19,271 bases of DNA from Bacteroidales bacterium (lineage in GTDB: Bacteria; Bacteroidota; Bacteroidia; Bacteroidales; CAIWKO01), in contig JALOBU010000039.1 in the NCBI GenBank assembly GCA_023228145.1, positions 1 through 19,271 of the forward strand, in the 5' to 3' direction. A program made the position numbers and the translations under genes. Every line of letters begins with the position of its first letter. The stretch's first letter is position 1. Below the pieces are notes generated by a model. That model was not told the origin of the DNA, made no database searches, and saw only the letters and a list, made by a program, of their open reading frames with translations. Positions 8,027 through 16,645 of this stretch are shown here, one piece after another.

Positions 8027-8911
8027 ATGCTTGAAAATAATAGCTTGACAGTCATCATCCCCGCTTTCAATGAGGCCGAAAATCTGAAAATCATACTGCC
8101 GCCATTAATAAAACTTTGTGAAGAAAATAACTGGAAAATTATTCTTGTGGATGATGGCTCAACAGATAAAACCAAAGAAGTTTTAAGTACATACAATAAC
8201 CATGATTTGTTAAAACTTATTCACCATAAACTTAATAAGGGCTACGGGGCAGCTATAAAAAGCGGTATCCTTGCCTGCGAAACAGAATATATTATTACTA
8301 TTGATGCAGATGGACAGCATAATATCAATGATATTACAAACCTCTTCACATGCCTTATACAACATGATACCGACATGGTGGTTGGTTCCAGAAAAGGCCT
8401 TAGATCTGCATCTTTTTCACGAAGAATTGGTAAAAGCTTGATTCGGACAATTGCAAAAATACTTATGAATGTCCCTGTTCATGACTTAAATTCCGGAATG
8501 AAAACATATCGTTCCGATCTTGCACGCAAATATATTAATCTCGCACCGGATACCATGTCTTTCAGTGATATTATTACGCTTATATTTATCAGCAACCGCC
8601 ATCTTGTAATGGAAGAACCAATTACCGTTACAAAAAGACTAAAAGGGAAAAGTACAATAAGAATTGATACTGCATTCCATACAATAATGGAAGTTATAAA
8701 TATTGTCATTCTCTTTAATCCTATGAAAATATTTTTACCCTTATCTCTGATTTGTTTACTGGCTGGATTTGGTGTGGGATTGCCCTTATTACTCAATGGG
8801 CAGGGAATTTCAACGGGCAGTTTATTAGGAATATTTGCCGGAATTATTTTTTTCTTGCTTGGGCTGATAGCGGAGCAACTTTCTCTTATTCGCAGAAATC
8901 AAAGCAAATAA
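8027..8911 (+). CDS. GT2 polyprenyl-phosphate sugar synthase, DPM1-like, with C-terminal membrane helices
   Basis: The 294-residue product has a family 2 GT-A fold at the N-terminus: TVIIPAFNEAENL (about 8-20), VDDGSTD (41-47) for nucleotide binding, KGYGAAIKSG, and the metal-binding DADGQH (93-98). GSR, then HDLNSGMKTYR, are typical of dolichol-phosphate mannosyltransferase-like enzymes. Two hydrophobic helices at about 232-285 resemble those of membrane-anchored synthases. The expected reaction is transfer of a sugar from a nucleotide donor to undecaprenyl phosphate at the cytoplasmic face, giving a donor for GT-C enzymes such as the upstream gene product. The sugar cannot be told from sequence. 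The stop codon directly abuts the next ATG, so the genes are co-transcribed. Confidence 0.83.
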   Translation: MLENNSLTVIIPAFNEAENLKIILPPLIKLCEENNWKIILVDDGSTDKTKEVLSTYNNHDLLKLIHHKLNKGYGAAIKSGILACETEYIITIDADGQHNINDITNLFTCLIQHDTDMVVGSRKGLRSASFSRRIGKSLIRTIAKILMNVPVHDLNSGMKTYRSDLARKYINLAPDTMSFSDIITLIFISNRHLVMEEPITVTKRLKGKSTIRIDTAFHTIMEVINIVILFNPMKIFLPLSLICLLAGFGVGLPLLLNGQGISTGSLLGIFAGIIFFLLGLIAEQLSLIRRNQSK

Positions 8912-10000
8912 ATGATTCGTTTTCTCAGAAAAATTGATAAATACGCAGGGTTTATAATTATCCTGTTTTTATCGTTATTTATTTTTTCTAAAAAGCCGAA
9001 AACACATTACAAAAAAATTCTTTTAATAAAATTATGGGCAATAGGCGATTCAGTAATTACTCTGTCATTGATAAAAGGAATTAGAGAAACCTTTAGTAAT
9101 TCTCTGATAGATGTATTTACCGGGCCAAGAGTAAAAGATGTATATGAATGTTATCCTGTTGATCGCATTTATCATTTGAATTCTGTTTCAGACCTTTTCA
9201 AATTATTGTGGATGTTCAGGTATTATGATGTTATTTTTGATTGTGAACCCTATTTTAATATCAGTGCGATACTGGCTTTTTTCTATGGTAAGGAAAGGAT
9301 CGGATTTGCAGACCAGTTTCGTTCCCGGTTATATACAATGACGGCCCCTTTCAGAAAAGACCAGCACATGGTTCAAAACTATCTTGATATGCTGAGACCA
9401 TTTGGGAAGAAATTTGATGTTGTTGCTCTGGAAAAACTAACGGTGGGTAATAATGAAAAAGATAGAGTTGATGGCTTTATCCAACAAAATCTCCATTGCA
9501 AAAGAATAGTTGGTATTACCCCGGGTGTGGCAGAATCTTCAAAAAACAGAATGTGGTTTGAAGATAGGTTCGCTGAACTTGCAGACAGAATTATCAGTTC
9601 ACTGTATTGTGACGTTCTTTTTATTGACAGCCCGGAAAATAAAGAAATTGTAAATAATGTGATCTCACGAATGACGCAACAACCGTTGAATACTGTTGGG
9701 ATTTTTACCATGAAAGAGACTTTTTATCTGATTTCAAAATGTGATGTTTATGTCAGTAATGATACCGGGCCGATGCATATTGCTGCAGCCCAGGGGTGCA
9801 GAACTATCGGGCTTTTCGGGCCTAATACTCCGGTGCTTTGGGCTCCTTATGGTGAAGGTAATATCTCTATTTATAAAACAAAACTTCAGCCAGCCATACA
9901 AAATGATAAAGGAATTTTTCTTAAAGGAAACCGAAAAGAATATATGGGTCCGATAACAGTCGATGATGTCTTTGACGCAGTAAAGACTTGTTTGTCATGA
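8912..10000 (+). CDS. Family 9 glycosyltransferase (heptosyltransferase-like)
   Basis: The 362-residue product carries the GT9 signatures: KILLIKLWAIGDSVITLSLI (about 35-54) at the start of the N-terminal Rossmann domain, GITPGVAESSKNRMW in the middle, and SNDTGPMHIAAAQGCRTIGL near residue 281, followed by LFGPNTPVLWAPYG. In ADP-heptose:LPS heptosyltransferases the corresponding C-terminal motif binds the nucleotide sugar. A hydrophobic segment at about 11-26 before the catalytic domain suggests a membrane anchor, which most GT9 enzymes lack. Its role is probably addition of heptose or a related sugar to a lipid-linked glycan, consistent with the GmhA-like isomerase at 18662. The last four bases overlap the next gene (ATGA). 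Confidence 0.85.
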   Translation: MIRFLRKIDKYAGFIIILFLSLFIFSKKPKTHYKKILLIKLWAIGDSVITLSLIKGIRETFSNSLIDVFTGPRVKDVYECYPVDRIYHLNSVSDLFKLLWMFRYYDVIFDCEPYFNISAILAFFYGKERIGFADQFRSRLYTMTAPFRKDQHMVQNYLDMLRPFGKKFDVVALEKLTVGNNEKDRVDGFIQQNLHCKRIVGITPGVAESSKNRMWFEDRFAELADRIISSLYCDVLFIDSPENKEIVNNVISRMTQQPLNTVGIFTMKETFYLISKCDVYVSNDTGPMHIAAAQGCRTIGLFGPNTPVLWAPYGEGNISIYKTKLQPAIQNDKGIFLKGNRKEYMGPITVDDVFDAVKTCLS

Positions 10001-11049
10001 AAACAAAAAGAAAAATAGTAATAAATGGCCGGTTTCTGTCGCAAAGCATTTCAGGTGTACAGCGGTTTGCTTATGAAATGACAAAATCGCTCATAAGTAT
10101 GGGCGTTGATATTACGATCTTGACTCCAAGAAATATTAACGCAGGATACAGCCTTGATGGTAAAATTATCAGATGGGGAGTAAATAAAGGGCATTTATGG
10201 GAGCAGTTTGATTTGTTTTTGTACCTTAAAACTCATGGAAATCCTCTAATGATTAATTTTAGCGGGCTTGGACCAATTCATTATAAAAACCAGATATGCA
10301 CCATTCATGACCTTTCTTATTTAATAAATCCTGCATGGTTTTCCAGAAATTATTATCGGTTTTATCGCTATTGTACACCGGTTTTGGCAAAAAATTGCAA
10401 AAAAATAATTACGGTCAGCAATTATTCAAAGAATGAGATTACACGTTTATTAAAAGTTAACCCTGATAAAGTGTGCGTAATTTATAATGCTGTTGATTTT
10501 TCGAATATAAAACCTTCCGGCCCTGAAAAACTTACAACACAACCCTATATTTTGTCCGTGGGTTCAATTGACCCACGCAAAAATCTGGTAAAACTTTTTG
10601 AAGCTTTTAATAAATCACAAATTAAAGACAAGTATAGATTGGTATTGGTAGGGGAAAAAGCAAACATTTTTAGTACAATTGATTCTGATGATATCAACAA
10701 AAATTGGTTAGGTTATGTTTCGGATGAAGAGTTGGTATATTTATATAAAAATGCTTCATTATTCGTGTATCTTTCCCTGTATGAAGGTTTTGGCATTCCT
10801 CCTCTGGAAGCCATGAGCTTGGGTTGTCCTGTTATTCTTTCAGATATCCCTGTGTTTCATGAAATTTTTGGTGATTCAGCATATTATGTCTCACCTGAAA
10901 ATACTGAAGAAATAACTAACACCATGCATAAAATTATTAGTGATAATAATGCCCGGGAAGAAATCATTAAAAAGAGTTTTGAAACCAGTTCTCATTATTC
11001 GTGGAAAAAATCAGCTTCTTTATTAATAAAACTTATAGAAGAGTTATAG
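9997..11049 (+). CDS. GT4 family glycosyltransferase
   Basis: I chose ATG 9997, which overlaps the upstream stop as ATGA, over an in-frame TTG at 9988; this gives 350 residues. The N-terminal domain begins with IVINGRFLSQ, then the SGVQRFAYEM segment seen in many mannosyl- or rhamnosyl-type GT4 enzymes. CTIHDLSYL, ITVSNYSKNEI, LSVGSIDPRKNL and the donor-binding E-x7-E motif in EGFGIPPLEAM (about 263) are all present, as is a late SLGCPVILSDIP. It is a soluble cytoplasmic retaining transferase that extends a glycan. Donor and acceptor are unknown. It is the fourth gene of the operon. Confidence 0.87.
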   Translation: MKTKRKIVINGRFLSQSISGVQRFAYEMTKSLISMGVDITILTPRNINAGYSLDGKIIRWGVNKGHLWEQFDLFLYLKTHGNPLMINFSGLGPIHYKNQICTIHDLSYLINPAWFSRNYYRFYRYCTPVLAKNCKKIITVSNYSKNEITRLLKVNPDKVCVIYNAVDFSNIKPSGPEKLTTQPYILSVGSIDPRKNLVKLFEAFNKSQIKDKYRLVLVGEKANIFSTIDSDDINKNWLGYVSDEELVYLYKNASLFVYLSLYEGFGIPPLEAMSLGCPVILSDIPVFHEIFGDSAYYVSPENTEEITNTMHKIISDNNAREEIIKKSFETSSHYSWKKSASLLIKLIEEL

Positions 11050-11061
11050 AGTTAACATATC

Positions 11062-11934
11062 ATGGCCAGAACTGCTGTATGCATCGTAAATTATAATAAT
11101 GGAGGAACAACCATTCAATGCCTGAACAACATACTAGTGCAGTCATATCGGGATTATAATATTGTTATCGTTGATAATGCATCCACTGACAATTCAATTA
11201 CCGAAATTGAATCTTATTGTTATTCGAAGAGCTTATCTGTATCAGTTAAAAACGGTAATGATTGTTTACAAACATTTCCGGATGATATTCCGACGATAAT
11301 TATTATTAAGTCAGAAAAAAATGGTGGCTATGCATTTGGCGTTAACATAGGTATAAGATTTGTTCATGGACATGTGGGGTATGAGAATATTTTGGTTCTC
11401 AATAATGATGTTTATTTAACTGCAGGTTTTATTGAGGAAATAACAAACAGGTTTAATCACTATCAAAAAAAATATCATACAACTTCAATAGCTTTGGGTG
11501 CCTGTGAAATATCCCCGTCAGGAAAATTCAGGCACAAAGGCTTCCATTATTTGAATCTTCTTTCTGGCCTTGTTTTTTCTTTTCCAATATTTCCGTCCTT
11601 AAAGTACATTGTAGGCTCGGCAATTTTCATAGATTCTAAAGCCCCATTGATGGATGAATCTTTTTTCCTTTATTATGAAGATATTCATTACCAAAAGATT
11701 TTGAAGCATAATAAATACAGGATTTATAACTGCCCAAATGCAAATTATATTCATGAGCTTGGAGGAAGCACAAAGAAAGACCCTGAGATGTACAAGATTA
11801 TTTATACAAGCCTGAAACATTTCTATAAACTTAACTACCCTTATTTATTGCCGGTCGTCTTATTATTTCGTTTCATTATGAATATTGTACTTTGCAGATG
11901 GAAAATTGCAAAATATATTCTTATGCCTAAATGA
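11062..11934 (+). CDS. GT2 glycosyltransferase, rhamnosyltransferase-like
   Basis: The 290-residue product starts at ATG 11062, 12 bp after the preceding gene. VCIVNYNNG at the N-terminus, VDNASTDNS (about 37), KNGGYAFGVNIGI and VLNNDVYL (about 112-119) are diagnostic of the WbbL-type branch of family 2, where the usual DxD is replaced by NND. SAIFID, then SFFLYYEDI, corresponds to the acceptor-side acidic motif. C-terminal hydrophobic stretches (about 250-285) suggest membrane association. This branch often transfers rhamnose in O-antigen or capsule synthesis, but the sugar is not certain. It is the last gene of the plus-strand operon and faces a convergent gene 46 bp away. Confidence 0.83.
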   Translation: MARTAVCIVNYNNGGTTIQCLNNILVQSYRDYNIVIVDNASTDNSITEIESYCYSKSLSVSVKNGNDCLQTFPDDIPTIIIIKSEKNGGYAFGVNIGIRFVHGHVGYENILVLNNDVYLTAGFIEEITNRFNHYQKKYHTTSIALGACEISPSGKFRHKGFHYLNLLSGLVFSFPIFPSLKYIVGSAIFIDSKAPLMDESFFLYYEDIHYQKILKHNKYRIYNCPNANYIHELGGSTKKDPEMYKIIYTSLKHFYKLNYPYLLPVVLLFRFIMNIVLCRWKIAKYILMPK

Positions 11935-11946
11935 GTGATCATCGGC

Positions 11947-11990
11947 AATTTGTAAATATTTTGTTACAATTATGCTTTTTTTATTCTTTT
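11947..11990 (+). terminator. Weak candidate terminator between convergent operons
   Basis: TTGTAA (11950-11955) and TTACAA (11964-11969) can pair around an 8-base loop and are followed after six bases by a T-rich run at 11976-11990. The stem has few G-C pairs. It lies in the 46-bp gap between convergent genes and extends into the 3' end of the minus-strand gene. Confidence 0.3.
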
Positions 11991-13144
11991 TCTTTTGTTA
12001 TCAGATTTTCAATAATCTTAATAATTTTTGGACCTGTGATATTTATATCTGATTCCTCATGTACGCGTTTCTTTCCTGTTTTCCCAAGTTTTTCTTTTAA
12101 TTCAGGGTTGTTTATCAATTCAACTATTTTCTCTGCTGCTGTCTTTATATCAAGGTAAGGCACGATAAAACCGGCATCATCTTTTACAAAATCAGTCATG
12201 CCTCCTACTCCTTCGAAGCAGATGACTGGTTTGCACTGTGAAGCTGCTTCGATACAAACAAGGCCAAAAGATTCTTCGCGGGATGTCAGCAGGAAAACAT
12301 CGGCGGCCTGAAAGTAATCAATCGGATTATTCACCTGACCAATGAAATTTACCTTATCTGCAAGGTCCATTTTACTGATATCATAAGCCAGTCCTTTATA
12401 GTACGGAGGATACAATTCACCCAGCCAGATAAATTGGAAGCTGCGGGAGGTCAGGGCGGCGACTTCCCTTGCAATCATGATAAATATCTCCGGAGCCTTG
12501 GGCCAGGCGATCAGTCCAGCGCCCATGACGATAAAGGTATCATCCCCGGTCTTCAGCTCTTCCCGTATATTCTTCTTAGACAGTATTGGCTGTGCAAGGC
12601 TGACGGGCCCGGGCACAACGTCAACGATATTGGCATCAACGGAATAGTTCACGGCAAGATTTTCTGCTGCAGCACGGGAGGGTACCAAAAAACGGCGTAT
12701 ATTCCGGCATGAACTTATAAAGATCTCCTTTGGCATGATCGAGCTGAGGGCATATTCCATCTCATGTACATGACACAGGACGGCGGTCTTTCTTATGCCC
12801 CATATATAAGGCAACGCAGTTAAAGAAGCCGCGCTATTGAGATATATGACATCCGGTGAGCCAAACAATGTAATGAACCTCAGCTTGAGACCGTTTATCC
12901 ACTGCCGTATATGCGGGAACAGATCGTCAAGCCCCAGCATCATCATCTCAAATTTTCCTTTACGCTTCCTTTCCAGTACCCTCGTTTTGCCGCAGTGCCT
13001 GAATTCCCCGGACAGTTCGCCTCCCTTAAGGATGATGATCCTGATCTTATGCTGACGTGTGTTCTTCAGCCATCTCAGGAAGGTCAGTAGGGCAATGGGA
13101 GCCCCGGTATGCGATGCCTGGTGAGAAATAAATAAAATTTTCAT
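11981..13144 (-). CDS. GT4 family glycosyltransferase of unusual base composition
   Basis: The 387-residue product begins MKILFISHQASHTGAPI, a start typical of GT4 enzymes in Bacteroidota surface-glycan loci. AAENL with FLVPSRA marks the domain linker, VMGAGLIAWPKAPEIFI the start of the C-terminal domain, and ESFGLVCIEAA (about 291) the E-x7-E donor-binding motif. The start overlaps the upstream stop as ATGA, so it is translationally coupled and last in the minus-strand operon. Two 60-base stretches inside the gene (12421-12480 and 12961-13020) are 57% GC by hand count, against about 25-27% at 12001-12060 (its own 3' end) and 13201-13260. This points to recent acquisition or a mosaic gene. 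Donor sugar unknown. Confidence 0.86.
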   Translation of the reverse strand: MKILFISHQASHTGAPIALLTFLRWLKNTRQHKIRIIILKGGELSGEFRHCGKTRVLERKRKGKFEMMMLGLDDLFPHIRQWINGLKLRFITLFGSPDVIYLNSAASLTALPYIWGIRKTAVLCHVHEMEYALSSIMPKEIFISSCRNIRRFLVPSRAAAENLAVNYSVDANIVDVVPGPVSLAQPILSKKNIREELKTGDDTFIVMGAGLIAWPKAPEIFIMIAREVAALTSRSFQFIWLGELYPPYYKGLAYDISKMDLADKVNFIGQVNNPIDYFQAADVFLLTSREESFGLVCIEAASQCKPVICFEGVGGMTDFVKDDAGFIVPYLDIKTAAEKIVELINNPELKEKLGKTGKKRVHEESDINITGPKIIKIIENLITKEKE

Positions 13145-14133
13145 TTCTTAAGGGATAACTTTGAAAAAAAATTTTTAAAAATATAAATAAAATAAAAATA
13201 ATACCCATAACCTTTTTCAAGATTATTTATTTTTTTCTTAAGTGAAAGCACTAGTTCTGTATTTGTTGTTAAATCATTGAAAACACTCTGTTCGCTGTTC
13301 TTCGGCAAAGGGTTACTTTGATAGGATTTATACAATTCATTTATTAAGTCTAATAAATTTTCTTTAACTTTTTGCTTTAATTGCTTATCTGTCGTTTTGG
13401 ACATCAGGCAAAGATAGTTCTCAATAAGGTTATACTGTAAAAATCTGTCGCCTTTATTAAGTGCCTGACAGGTGGCGGAATTTTCGTGGATGCGATAATG
13501 AATTACAGGTTTCGCATAATAATAAAAATAACCTTTTTGTGCCAGCAAATTCCATAAAACCCAGTCTTCACCTAAAGGCATACTCTGCCTGTAATCAAAA
13601 TCAATTCCTTCCAGGATTTTTTTTCTAACACAAACTGTTGAGTTGCATATTCTATTGTTTATTAAATAATAGGGTTCTTCAGCAAGAAAGTATTTTCGGT
13701 CTGATAACCCAATTACAAATCCATCCTCAAGGTTTTTCATTCCTTCAGGAAGATTGACAACCTGCATTTCTCCATGAATCAGAACTGCATCCGGATTTTT
13801 AGTGAAGATATTAATGTATTGTTTAATTACTCCGGGAAGAAGCACATCGTCAGCATCGAGGAAATATATGAACTCTCCTTTTGAATTATTAATTCCAAGT
13901 TTTCGCGAAGCGCTTGCTCCTTTATTAATACCTTTTTTATGTTGTAGAACTTTTACATGAGGTGATTTAATTTCTAATGATTGGCAAATTCTATTTGAAG
14001 TATCCGTCGAACCATCCTCCACAAGAATCACCTCTATGGGCTCATAACCGCAGTTTAAAGCCGATTCGACAGTTTCTTCCAAAAAACTCTCAGCATTATA
14101 AACAGGGATTACAAAAGTTACCAATGGATTCAT
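13141..14133 (-). CDS. GT2 family glycosyltransferase
   Basis: The 330-residue product has a classic inverting GT-A domain: TFVIPVYNAESFL (6-18), VEDGSTD (38-44), NKGASASRKLG, FLDADD (91-96) for the metal ion, and GEDW (188-191) as the probable catalytic-base region. The C-terminal third (about 230-330) is Lys-rich with a coiled-coil-like segment and ends in an aromatic, hydrophobic stretch (YYFYFIYIFKNFF) that may attach to the membrane. It overlaps both neighbours by four bases, and an AAAAGGAG site lies 7 bases before its ATG. Substrate not identifiable. Confidence 0.87.
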   Translation of the reverse strand: MNPLVTFVIPVYNAESFLEETVESALNCGYEPIEVILVEDGSTDTSNRICQSLEIKSPHVKVLQHKKGINKGASASRKLGINNSKGEFIYFLDADDVLLPGVIKQYINIFTKNPDAVLIHGEMQVVNLPEGMKNLEDGFVIGLSDRKYFLAEEPYYLINNRICNSTVCVRKKILEGIDFDYRQSMPLGEDWVLWNLLAQKGYFYYYAKPVIHYRIHENSATCQALNKGDRFLQYNLIENYLCLMSKTTDKQLKQKVKENLLDLINELYKSYQSNPLPKNSEQSVFNDLTTNTELVLSLKKKINNLEKGYGYYFYFIYIFKNFFSKLSLKK

Positions 14134-15152
14134 AAGGTTTCTCCTTTTATTGGAAAAGTATTTTTTATCTTACTAATCCATGGCAGAATTTTATAGTAAG
14201 ATTTAACATACATTTTTCTGTGCTTTATTATCTCATAGAGCTGATTGTATAAGTAAGTTTGCATTACTTTGTTATGTTTCTTAAGTGAATGAAAGGTTAA
14301 TTTAATAATTAAAATTAAAATCATCCTGATAAATAAAAAATAAAACCATTGTATGGCTTTCGGGCTGTTCTTATATGCAATGTCATAAATAACAAATAGT
14401 GCGCTTCCACTGTTTTTCACATGTTTTTTATGGTTTTCCCATTTTAACCTGCCTCCGCTCAGGTCATGGTAAAACCATAAACGCTCATCGAAGTATAGCT
14501 TGCATCCTGTATAGGCTACAGCATGTGCAAGTTCCACGTCTTCACCAAACATTGTTCCCGGTCCTGTATTATTGATAAAATGGAAACCATTATCTCTTAG
14601 AAATACCCATAATGTTTTTCTGATGACTGAACCTGCACCCCAAATGGAAACGTCACCTTGTTTCAGGAATCCGCTTTTTTCATGGTGTTTGCCACAAGCA
14701 TAATTATGCTGCCACTTATCAAACCATTCCGGTTTCTTTTCTTCGCCAAAATCAGCTATTCCGTAACCCCCTAACAAGCCGATATCCGGGTTGGTTTTGT
14801 AAATATCCATCACAGTTTTAAGATATTCAGGTTGAAGATGGTTGTCATCATCACAAACTAACATTAACTCATATTTTGCCTCATCATAACCTCTTACTAA
14901 TGCATTTGATTTGCCCAATGCCGGTTCGTAAATAATTCTGAACTCAATATTTTTTTTCAGTTTTTTTCTAAATTCATCTGCAACTTTAAAGGTATCATCT
15001 GTCGAATCGTTGTCGACCAAAAGAATTTCCCACGGAAGATCGGACGGGACGTTCTGATGCTCCAGTGCATCAAGGGTGGGGACAAGGCGTTTCACTCTAT
15101 TATGAGTACAAATTATTACCGAAATACCGAATGGATTTTTTTTGAGAGACAA
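14130..15152 (-). CDS. GT2 family glycosyltransferase with C-terminal hydrophobic segment
   Basis: No ATG lies near the start of the conserved domain, so TTG 15152 is the best start; it lies 11 bp after the upstream gene and gives 340 residues. ISVIICTHNRVKRL (10-23), LVDNDSTDDT (45-54), the metal-binding CDDDN (100-104), WGAGSVIR (171-178) and GEDVELAH (203-210) establish a family 2 enzyme. A hydrophobic segment at about 272-292 suggests membrane association. Its stop overlaps the next ATG as ATGA. Its N-terminal motif resembles the GT2 fragment at 16698-16916, so the two may be paralogues. Sugar specificity is unknown. Confidence 0.85.
   Translation of the reverse strand: MSLKKNPFGISVIICTHNRVKRLVPTLDALEHQNVPSDLPWEILLVDNDSTDDTFKVADEFRKKLKKNIEFRIIYEPALGKSNALVRGYDEAKYELMLVCDDDNHLQPEYLKTVMDIYKTNPDIGLLGGYGIADFGEEKKPEWFDKWQHNYACGKHHEKSGFLKQGDVSIWGAGSVIRKTLWVFLRDNGFHFINNTGPGTMFGEDVELAHAVAYTGCKLYFDERLWFYHDLSGGRLKWENHKKHVKNSGSALFVIYDIAYKNSPKAIQWFYFLFIRMILILIIKLTFHSLKKHNKVMQTYLYNQLYEIIKHRKMYVKSYYKILPWISKIKNTFPIKGETL
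14141..14148 (-). promoter_or_regulatory. Shine-Dalgarno-like site before the GT2 gene at 14133
   Basis: AAAAGGAG on the minus strand lies 7 bases before the ATG at 14133-14131, inside the coding end of the upstream gene. It supports this start. Most starts in the window have no such site. Confidence 0.55.
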
Positions 15153-15163
15153 TTTTTTATTTT

Positions 15164-16645
15164 TTAAATATTGTGCTGTTTATCGAAATAAGACTTTGAA
15201 TATCTTACTAATTTATCTTTATCAATTGAGTAAAAAATCATATCAATATAACTGAAAAACAAAATGATAACAAAAGGCAAAGCCGTTACAAAAATTCTGT
15301 GAGGATCACGTTCGGCCCCAATAATAGAAATGGCAAGTTGTGCTGTTATGAAAGACCATAACAAGATTTTAAACCAAGGCATTTGTTTTGATTTAACCAA
15401 TAAAATAATTATGAAACTGCAATCAAAAAGTAACAACAAATAAATATATATAAAAGGGAATGATAAAAGCTCAAAAACAATAAAAGCAAATCCTTTTGAT
15501 AATCCACCCTTAGTGTTGGCATAAAATGAAGCAGCAGGAAGCCTTCTGTAGCTTGCAATTTTTTTTATCAATTCTTTTAAATAAATAACAGGGTGTTGTA
15601 TAATACAATTCAGGATAAATTTTTCAATTCTGGATTGAGAGTAATTTTCCATTACAAACATCCTTGCATCTCTCGCTTTTTCAGATTGTTGAAGATCTTT
15701 TATTGTTTGTGAGACCTTAGCATCATGAGCATCTCTATTATTGAAGCTACACAATAATGCATCTGTCATTACAGGATCATTTTTATTCATAAAACTGTTT
15801 ATTTTTTCTGATATTTCAGGGTCTTTTTTATCCACATATACATTGCTATATATAATTATATGTAATTGGTTAAAATTTGAGACTATTGAAATGCCTCTAA
15901 AACCATTATTATAATAATTCAATTGGGAGTAACCAAACAGTAATAATGCGCAAACAAATGATGCAGCTATCCCTGAAAGAGCTATTTTAAAATCAACCTT
16001 ATTAAATATGATTCTCAAAATCCAAAACAAAAATAACAAGTAAAATAAAATGATAAAAGAAGGACGCAGCATAATAAGAAAAAATACGTATACTGTATAA
16101 AGTACAGCTTTTAATATTGTAGGTTTTCTTAAATAAGTAACCATAAAATAAAGAAATAATACAGTAGCTGAAATTGAAATTGATTCTGTCATTATGCATT
16201 TATCAAAATTTATGATAGCTGGCATTATTCCATATGTCAATGAGGTCAGAAAAATTATCGTTCTCTTTTTAAAAACAGCATTTAGTGTCTTATAAAATAG
16301 AATGATAGATAAGAAAGAGATTAACGATTGGGATATAATAATATTCTGAATAAAATTTTCCGCATTAAAAAATTTAATAAGTTTAATAAAATAAGGGTAT
16401 CCTGGTGTTCTAAAGCTTTCTACTTGTCCAAGTAAAATGTTTGCATTATAATTCAAATATGATGTAGAGTCCGTTGAAGAACTACTATTCAAAAGACAAG
16501 AATAAAATATTAATCTAAAAATTCCACAAATAATTAAAAGCCAGAATAATTCGCTCGTAATTATTTTAACCAAGATATTTTGCCATTTTCCTTTTTGAGC
16601 ATATGAAATCAATCGTACATTTATATTAGTTGATCTTTTTTTCAT
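15164..16645 (-). CDS. GT-C superfamily membrane glycosyltransferase (GT39/PMT-like)
   Basis: The 493-residue product is very hydrophobic, with about ten predicted membrane segments starting at 33-52. The first outer loop has an acidic residue in STDSTSYLN (D59), followed by ESFRTPGYPYFIKLI (77-91). This acidic-loop plus R-TPGYP arrangement is typical of bacterial GT39/PMT-like proteins that use polyprenyl-phosphate sugars in the periplasm. A soluble loop between about 260 and 350 carries many charged residues. It starts at ATG 16645 after a 409-bp gap containing a GT2 remnant. It might modify a lipid-linked glycan after export. The exact family and substrate are uncertain. Confidence 0.75.
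   Translation of the reverse strand: MKKRSTNINVRLISYAQKGKWQNILVKIITSELFWLLIICGIFRLIFYSCLLNSSSSTDSTSYLNYNANILLGQVESFRTPGYPYFIKLIKFFNAENFIQNIIISQSLISFLSIILFYKTLNAVFKKRTIIFLTSLTYGIMPAIINFDKCIMTESISISATVLFLYFMVTYLRKPTILKAVLYTVYVFFLIMLRPSFIILFYLLFLFWILRIIFNKVDFKIALSGIAASFVCALLLFGYSQLNYYNNGFRGISIVSNFNQLHIIIYSNVYVDKKDPEISEKINSFMNKNDPVMTDALLCSFNNRDAHDAKVSQTIKDLQQSEKARDARMFVMENYSQSRIEKFILNCIIQHPVIYLKELIKKIASYRRLPAASFYANTKGGLSKGFAFIVFELLSFPFIYIYLLLLFDCSFIIILLVKSKQMPWFKILLWSFITAQLAISIIGAERDPHRIFVTALPFVIILFFSYIDMIFYSIDKDKLVRYSKSYFDKQHNI

Noticed and set aside
9988..9996. TTG at 9988 as start of the GT4 gene
   Set aside because: ATG 9997 gives the usual ATGA overlap with the upstream stop and begins just before the conserved first strand.
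12434..12712. 92-codon plus-strand frame in the GC-rich part of the GT4 gene
   Set aside because: It is a shadow frame caused by the higher GC content; the minus-strand frame has the complete GT4 motif set.
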